Part shown: positions 6,030 through 10,343 of the stretch, piece by piece
Layout: each line of letters starts with the position of its first letter
How positions within the stretch are numbered: position 1 is the first letter of the stretch
Assembly: GCA_023473405.1 (NCBI GenBank)
Contig: JAMCZD010000097.1
Location: 1 to 10,343, forward strand
Reading direction: 5' to 3'
Origin: Candidatus Omnitrophota bacterium
GTDB lineage: Bacteria; Verrucomicrobiota; Verrucomicrobiia; Limisphaerales; UBA1319
DNA: 10,343 bases
Notes under the pieces: generated by a model
Told to the model about the DNA's origin: nothing
Database searches by the model: none
What the model saw: the letters and a program-made list of their open reading frames with translations, nothing else
Position numbers and translations under genes: made by a program

Positions 6030-7573
6030 GCCAGTGCCCGTATTTTCTCACCATTCTAACCCTGACCCCGTTGGTGGGGGGGATAGTTATCGCTTGCCTG
6101 AAGCAGGACAAAGAGAAATGGGCGCGCGGTATAGGACTGGGTTTCAGCCTGCTGTCGCTAGCTTCCGTCTTGTGGCTGTGGTTCACCCACAATCCGGCCG
6201 GTGGCCTACAACGGATTGAAAGGCATGTCTGGATTCCGTCCATAGGAGTTGAATATTTCCTGGGGATTGACGGTTTGGGACTGTTGATGGTGTTGCTGAC
6301 GGCGGCGGTGGTTCCGTTTGCGCTGTTCGCGCCGGGACCGCGCGAAGGCTATCCCAAGTCCCATTATTCCTTATTCCTGTTTTTGGAAGCCGGTTTGTTC
6401 GGGACGTTCACAGCGTTGAACTTTTTCCATTGGTTCATTTTTTGGGAGCTGAGCCTTATCCCGGCATTTTTCCTGATCAAGCTGTGGGGCGGTCCGCGCC
6501 GGTCGTATGCGGCCACCCAGTTTTTCATTTACACATTGGTGGGCAGCGTGGCGATGCTACTGGCGTTTCAGGCCATTTTCTTGGCGACGGGCACTTTTGA
6601 TTTTGTCGAGCTAGCCAGACTGGGGAGGAGCGGCCAATTGGCCGCCGCGCTGGCGAATCGGCTTGGCTGGCAGCAAGGGTCGGCCGCCATGCTGATCTTT
6701 TTGGGGGTGTTTCTCGGATTAGCGGTCAAGGTCCCGTTGGTGCCTTTCCACACCTGGCTGCCGGCCGCGTATGCGGAGGCGCCGACCGGCACGTCCATGG
6801 TCCTGACGGGGGTCATGTCCAAAATGGGAGTATACGGTTTTCTGCGGATATTGATGCCCCTGTTTCCAGAGCAGATGCGGATGGTCCTGACGCCGTTGCT
6901 GTGGCTGACGGTAATCACCATCGTCTACGCGGCGTGGGCGGCCATGGCGCAAACGGACTTGAAGCGGACGATTGCCTATTCGTCGATCAACCACCTGGGC
7001 TACTGCATGTTGGGCATCTTCGCCGCCATGAAATTCACCATCGGCGAGGCCCAGTGGACCACGGAAAAGGCGGCGGCGTTGAATGGCGTTCTGCTCCAAA
7101 TGTTCAATCATGGGCTGAGTGCATCGGCCTTGTTCTGTTTCATCGGCCTGCTCGAACGCCGCGCGGGTGGCATGCGCGGCCTGAATGATTTCGGCGGATT
7201 GCGCAAGGTGACCCCGGTTTTCTGCGGGCTGATGGGCATTGCCATTTTTTCCTCGCTGGGTTTACCGGGATTGAACGGATTCGTGGGCGAGTTTCTGATA
7301 TTCAAAGGTTCCTTTTCACTGGCCAGTTGGGCCGCTGCCGGCTCGGTGTTGGGCCTGTTGTTAACCGCCATTTTCCTGTTAATCATTTTACAGCGCGTAT
7401 TTCACGGTCCGCTGAATCAGAAATGGACCGGTCTGGCCGATCTGAGCGCCGGGGAACGCTGGATGGTGTCGCCGGTGATTGCCTTGATGTTTCTTATTGG
7501 CATTTATCCTCAGCTTATAATCAAGATGACCAATCCCACGGTGCTGCAGATGGTATCGCACTTGACCCACTAA
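6026..7573 (+). CDS. nuoM: NADH-quinone oxidoreductase subunit M, first copy (NuoM1, ND4 type)
   Basis: NuoM is an antiporter-like, 14-helix proton pump of the membrane arm. This copy has 515 residues, close to the family norm (509 in E. coli). All key pumping residues are present: Glu141 in FWELSLIPAFFLI (TM5), Lys235 in GLAVKVPLVPFHTW (TM7), Lys266 in GVMSKMGVYG (TM8), Lys313 in TDLKRTIAYSS, His362 in FNHGLSASALF and Glu422 in FVGEFLIF (TM12). A charged loop at about 335-349 (KFTIGEAQWTTEK) is longer than in enteric NuoM. The start overlaps the nuoL stop by four bases and has a strong ribosome-binding site. It lies between nuoL and a second, diverged nuoM; of the two it is the more canonical pump. 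Confidence 0.97.
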   Translation: MSQCPYFLTILTLTPLVGGIVIACLKQDKEKWARGIGLGFSLLSLASVLWLWFTHNPAGGLQRIERHVWIPSIGVEYFLGIDGLGLLMVLLTAAVVPFALFAPGPREGYPKSHYSLFLFLEAGLFGTFTALNFFHWFIFWELSLIPAFFLIKLWGGPRRSYAATQFFIYTLVGSVAMLLAFQAIFLATGTFDFVELARLGRSGQLAAALANRLGWQQGSAAMLIFLGVFLGLAVKVPLVPFHTWLPAAYAEAPTGTSMVLTGVMSKMGVYGFLRILMPLFPEQMRMVLTPLLWLTVITIVYAAWAAMAQTDLKRTIAYSSINHLGYCMLGIFAAMKFTIGEAQWTTEKAAALNGVLLQMFNHGLSASALFCFIGLLERRAGGMRGLNDFGGLRKVTPVFCGLMGIAIFSSLGLPGLNGFVGEFLIFKGSFSLASWAAAGSVLGLLLTAIFLLIILQRVFHGPLNQKWTGLADLSAGERWMVSPVIALMFLIGIYPQLIIKMTNPTVLQMVSHLTH

Positions 7574-7576
7574 GCC

Positions 7577-9061
7577 ATGATTGCCTGGACTATTTATATC
7601 TCATTCATTGGTGTGTTGGTCCTGATGTTGTTGCCGCGCCGGTTCAGCGGCGCCGCCCGCGTGATTGCCTTGCTGACCGCCCTTGTGGGATTTGCCTTTG
7701 CGCTGGAAGGGGCCATGCATTACCGGCCGGGTTCGGGTCTTCAAACCGTTACCACCAAGGACTGGATACCTTCGTTGGGCATACGATTTGACTTGGCCGT
7801 TGACGGCATCAGTCTCACGCTCCTGCTGCTGACCGGCATAGCGGCGGTGGTGGGGATACTGTTCTCGTGGAACATCAAGAATCGGGAGAAGGAGTTTTTC
7901 GCCTTTTACCTGGTGTTGATCGGGGGTGTTTACGGTGTGTTCCTGAGTTTTGATCTCTTTCTTCTGTTTGTTTTTTACGAGATTGCCATCATTCCCAAGT
8001 ATTTTCTCATCTCGATCTGGGGATCGACCAACAAGGAATACGGGGCAATGAAGCTCGCCCTCTATTCATTTGTGGGAAGCGCGATGGTGTTGTTGGGCAT
8101 GGTGGCGGCGTACATCGTTGCCGGAGCGCACACGTTTAACCTGGTCGAGCTCGCGCAATATCAATTCCCCGTTTCGTTTCAAAAGTGGGCCTTCCCGTTG
8201 GTCTTCGTCGGGTTCGCCATTCTGGCGGGTCTATGGCCATTTCATACCTGGGCGCCGACCGGCCACGTGGCAGCGCCGACGGCGGCCTCGATGCTGCTCG
8301 CCGGGGTGGTGATGAAGTTGGGCGCGTACGGGGCTTTGCGGGTGGCGATGACGCTGTTCCCGGCTGGACTGGCGGCCTGGCAGCATTTGATTGCATTGCT
8401 TGCGGTGATCGGGATTGTCTATGGGGCAACGGTTGCCCTGGTTCAAAGAGATTTCAAATTCGTGATCGGCTATTCGAGCGTAAGCCACATGGGGTTCGTC
8501 CTGCTGGGGCTGATGACCTTGACGCAAGTGGGCATGAGCGGGGCCGTGCTGCAGATGTTCTCGCACGGCATCATCGCCGGCCTGCTGTTCGCCGTAGTGG
8601 GACGCATGGTGTATGACCGGACCCACACGCGTGAATTGGCGGTTTTGCAGGGCATGAACCTGCATCGCCTGCTTCCGTATGCCGCTTTCACATTCGTTGT
8701 GGCCGGCATGGCCTCGATGGGGTTGCCGGGATTCAGTGGATTTGTGGCTGAACTGCAAGTGCTGATAGGGGCGTGGCATTCCTTTCCGGCATATGCGTTG
8801 TTGGCCGGGTTGGGCATCGTGATCGGGGTTGCCTATACGTTGCGGGTGATACAAAAGGCCTTCTTCGGCGATCACCCGGTTTCGCCATCGCCTTCGGCGC
8901 ATCCGCTCGAGGCGATCTCGATACCCGAACGTTTGGGGGCCGCCATCCTGATGGCGACCACCGTATTAATAGGGTTATATCCGCGGCTGTTGTTGGACCT
9001 AATCATACCGAGCTTTAACGCGCCTTGGATGCAGGCCCTGGTGAAAGGGGGTCGGGCATGA
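7577..9061 (+). CDS. nuoM: NADH-quinone oxidoreductase subunit M, second diverged copy (NuoM2), extra pump
   Basis: This is a second antiporter-like subunit of the NuoM (ND4) type, 494 residues, three bases after NuoM1. Conserved features are Glu135 in FYEIAIIPKYFLI (TM5), PFHTW (221-225), Lys247 in GVVMKLGAYG (TM8), Lys294 in DFKFVIGYSSVSHMGF, His330 in FSHGIIAGLLF and Glu392 in FVAELQVLIG (TM12). The TM7 lysine is missing: aligned on PFHTW, NuoM1 Lys235 falls on Leu216 in FAILAGLWPFHTW. The two NuoM proteins agree at 24 of 42 residues in their best stretch (PFHTW to LFP) and much less elsewhere, so this is not a recent tandem duplication. Its place beside nuoN and the long NuoL lateral helix suggest it is built into the same complex. 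A NuoM-like subunit of another complex (Mrp, Mbh) is less likely given the operon. Confidence 0.95.
   Translation: MIAWTIYISFIGVLVLMLLPRRFSGAARVIALLTALVGFAFALEGAMHYRPGSGLQTVTTKDWIPSLGIRFDLAVDGISLTLLLLTGIAAVVGILFSWNIKNREKEFFAFYLVLIGGVYGVFLSFDLFLLFVFYEIAIIPKYFLISIWGSTNKEYGAMKLALYSFVGSAMVLLGMVAAYIVAGAHTFNLVELAQYQFPVSFQKWAFPLVFVGFAILAGLWPFHTWAPTGHVAAPTAASMLLAGVVMKLGAYGALRVAMTLFPAGLAAWQHLIALLAVIGIVYGATVALVQRDFKFVIGYSSVSHMGFVLLGLMTLTQVGMSGAVLQMFSHGIIAGLLFAVVGRMVYDRTHTRELAVLQGMNLHRLLPYAAFTFVVAGMASMGLPGFSGFVAELQVLIGAWHSFPAYALLAGLGIVIGVAYTLRVIQKAFFGDHPVSPSPSAHPLEAISIPERLGAAILMATTVLIGLYPRLLLDLIIPSFNAPWMQALVKGGRA
9046..9051 (+). promoter_or_regulatory. Ribosome-binding site of nuoN
   Basis: A purine run AGGGGG lies six bases before the nuoN ATG at 9058, within the end of the second nuoM. 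It supports this start, which overlaps the preceding stop as ATGA. Confidence 0.6.
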
Positions 9062-10343
9062 GTTACCTCGAGATATTGAAGCTGGCGCTGCCCGAAACCA
9101 TCCTTGCACTGACGGTGTTGCTGGTGCTGGCGGTTGATTTGGGTGTGATGCGCCTGCAAACGGTAGGGCGACGGATGACCGTGGCGGCAGGAATAACGTG
9201 TGCCGGGTGCGTGGCGGCAATATGGGGGGTATTGGCTCTGCCCCAGCCGGCAAGCCTGCTTGACGGGATGTGGGTGGTGGATGGCCTGACCCGGTTCATC
9301 AAGCCGGTTTTGTTGTTATTGACCGTGGCAACCGCCTTGCTGTCACTGGAAAGCCGTTTCACCACGCATGTGGGCGAGTATTTCGCCTTGCTGTTGCTGG
9401 CCACCATAGGGCTCATGTTCATGGTCAGCACGGAGCAGATACTGATGATCTTCATCTCGCTCGAACTGACCAGTTTGTCCCTCTACATCCTTACCGCCTT
9501 TTCCAAGGCCAGCATTTCTTCGTCCGAGGCTGCCCTGAAGTATTTCCTATTTGGCGGGATGTCAGCCGCTTTCCTGCTGTTCGGCCTGAGCCTGATCTAC
9601 GGGGTGACGGGCGCGACCCGGTTAACGCAAATCGCGGCGCATCTCAAGGCGCCCGGGCTTGATCCATTGGTCATGGTGGGAATTGCCATGACGGTCATCG
9701 GTCTTGGCTTCAAGATTGCCGCCGTGCCGTTTCATCTTTGGGCGCCCGATGTTTATCAGGGTGCGCCCACGTCGTCGGCCGCCTTGATCGCTTCCGGTTC
9801 GAAGGTAGCCAGCTTTTTCCTGTTGGCGAAGGTGATGGTGATCGGATTCAACGGGGTTGAGGGCAGCGGCGCCTGGCACGGTTTCATCGCCGGTTGGGCA
9901 CCGCTTTTAGCGATCATGGCGGCGTTGTCGATGGTGCTGGGCAACGTGGCTGCCATTGCGCAAGTGAGCGTGAAACGTTTGCTGGCTTATTCCGCTATCG
10001 CGCACGCGGGTTACATGCTGCTCGGGTTGCTGGCCGATAACCAGCAGGGGTTTAGTTCACTGATCTATTACGTGACCATTTACGGTCTAACCACTGTCGG
10101 CGCCTTCGGCATCGTCGCCATCGTTGCGGAAAACATTGGGGACGATAAATTAGCCAACTTCGCCGGGCTTAGCCGGCGCGCGCCGATGCTGTCCCTTTGC
10201 ATGCTTGTATTCATGTTGTCCTTGGCGGGGATACCGCCGCTGGCGGGGTTCTTCGGAAAGTTTTACCTGTTTACGGCGGTCCTGGGCAGCGATTCCGGCA
10301 ACATGGGTTTATTGTGGCTGGTCATACTTGCCACCCCCCTGCG
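9058..10343 (+). CDS. nuoN: NADH-quinone oxidoreductase subunit N (NuoN, ND2 type), cut at the right edge
   Basis: NuoN is the antiporter-like pump that normally sits nearest the NuoJ/NuoK channel. The frame is open from the ATG at 9058 to the window end, giving 428 residues; roughly 50-70 C-terminal residues are missing. Key residues are present: Glu136 in FISLELTSLSLYIL (TM5), Lys219 in GLGFKIAAVPFHLWAPDVY (TM7), Lys249 in ASGSKVASF (TM8), Lys306 in VSVKRLLAYSAIAHAGY, and Lys401 in GFFGKFYLF (TM12), which is lysine in NuoN where NuoL uses lysine and NuoM glutamate. The GIPPLAGFFGKFYLF segment is diagnostic of NuoN. The start overlaps the second nuoM stop by four bases. In typical operons nuoN is last, so the operon end lies just outside the window. 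Confidence 0.96.
   Translation, partial: MSYLEILKLALPETILALTVLLVLAVDLGVMRLQTVGRRMTVAAGITCAGCVAAIWGVLALPQPASLLDGMWVVDGLTRFIKPVLLLLTVATALLSLESRFTTHVGEYFALLLLATIGLMFMVSTEQILMIFISLELTSLSLYILTAFSKASISSSEAALKYFLFGGMSAAFLLFGLSLIYGVTGATRLTQIAAHLKAPGLDPLVMVGIAMTVIGLGFKIAAVPFHLWAPDVYQGAPTSSAALIASGSKVASFFLLAKVMVIGFNGVEGSGAWHGFIAGWAPLLAIMAALSMVLGNVAAIAQVSVKRLLAYSAIAHAGYMLLGLLADNQQGFSSLIYYVTIYGLTTVGAFGIVAIVAENIGDDKLANFAGLSRRAPMLSLCMLVFMLSLAGIPPLAGFFGKFYLFTAVLGSDSGNMGLLWLVILATPL

Noticed and set aside
7577..9061. Second nuoM as a pseudogene or recent duplication
   Set aside because: The frame is intact over 494 residues, most pumping residues are kept, and divergence from the first nuoM is large.
10320..10343. 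Last few NuoN codons (ATPL) as a possible second chimeric end
   Set aside because: Only a few residues look slightly unusual, and I found no inverted match elsewhere in the window; too short to judge.

Overview
The window is one continuous, plus-strand run of genes for respiratory complex I (proton-pumping NADH:quinone oxidoreductase, NDH-1). It covers nine genes, nuoD-nuoI-nuoH-nuoJ-nuoK-nuoL-nuoM-nuoM-nuoN, almost without gaps. nuoN is cut by the right edge, and the left edge carries a suspicious inverted fragment. There are no RNA genes, mobile elements, CRISPR arrays or clear promoters or terminators. The only gap longer than a few tens of bases between genes is the 52 bases between nuoJ and nuoK.

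Layout: 1-85 is an inverted copy of an internal piece of nuoH (2886-2970) and is probably a chimera or assembly join. 84-1862 encodes the two peripheral-arm subunits present, NuoD (quinone-site 49 kDa type) and NuoI (two [4Fe-4S] clusters). 1882-3969 encodes the membrane-arm base NuoH, NuoJ and NuoK. 3966-10343 encodes four antiporter-like pumping subunits: NuoL, two different NuoM proteins, and NuoN. Four junctions (H/J, K/L, L/M1, M2/N) overlap by one or four bases, which implies translational coupling in one transcript.

The most notable biology is the fourth pump. Ordinary complex I has one each of NuoL, NuoM and NuoN. Here a second, strongly diverged NuoM lies between NuoM1 and NuoN, and NuoL is 687 residues with a C-terminal lateral-helix region about 28 residues longer than I expect for ordinary NuoL. 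That pair of traits matches the known class of enlarged complex I with an extra pumping subunit and a lengthened lateral helix, proposed to move an extra proton per cycle. A less expected detail is that the second NuoM has leucine (L216) where the central TM7 lysine should be, while its TM5 glutamate, TM8 lysine and TM12 glutamate are kept. It may therefore be a modified or structural pump.

NuoE, NuoF and NuoG (the NADH/FMN module) do not lie between nuoD and nuoH as in many operons, and nuoI precedes nuoH. They may be elsewhere or absent, so the electron donor cannot be told from this window. The organism is a bacterium of moderately high GC. From remembered resemblance of NuoD, NuoI, NuoH and NuoL, I would guess Verrucomicrobiota (Pedosphaera/Limisphaera-like). 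That is an inference without a search.
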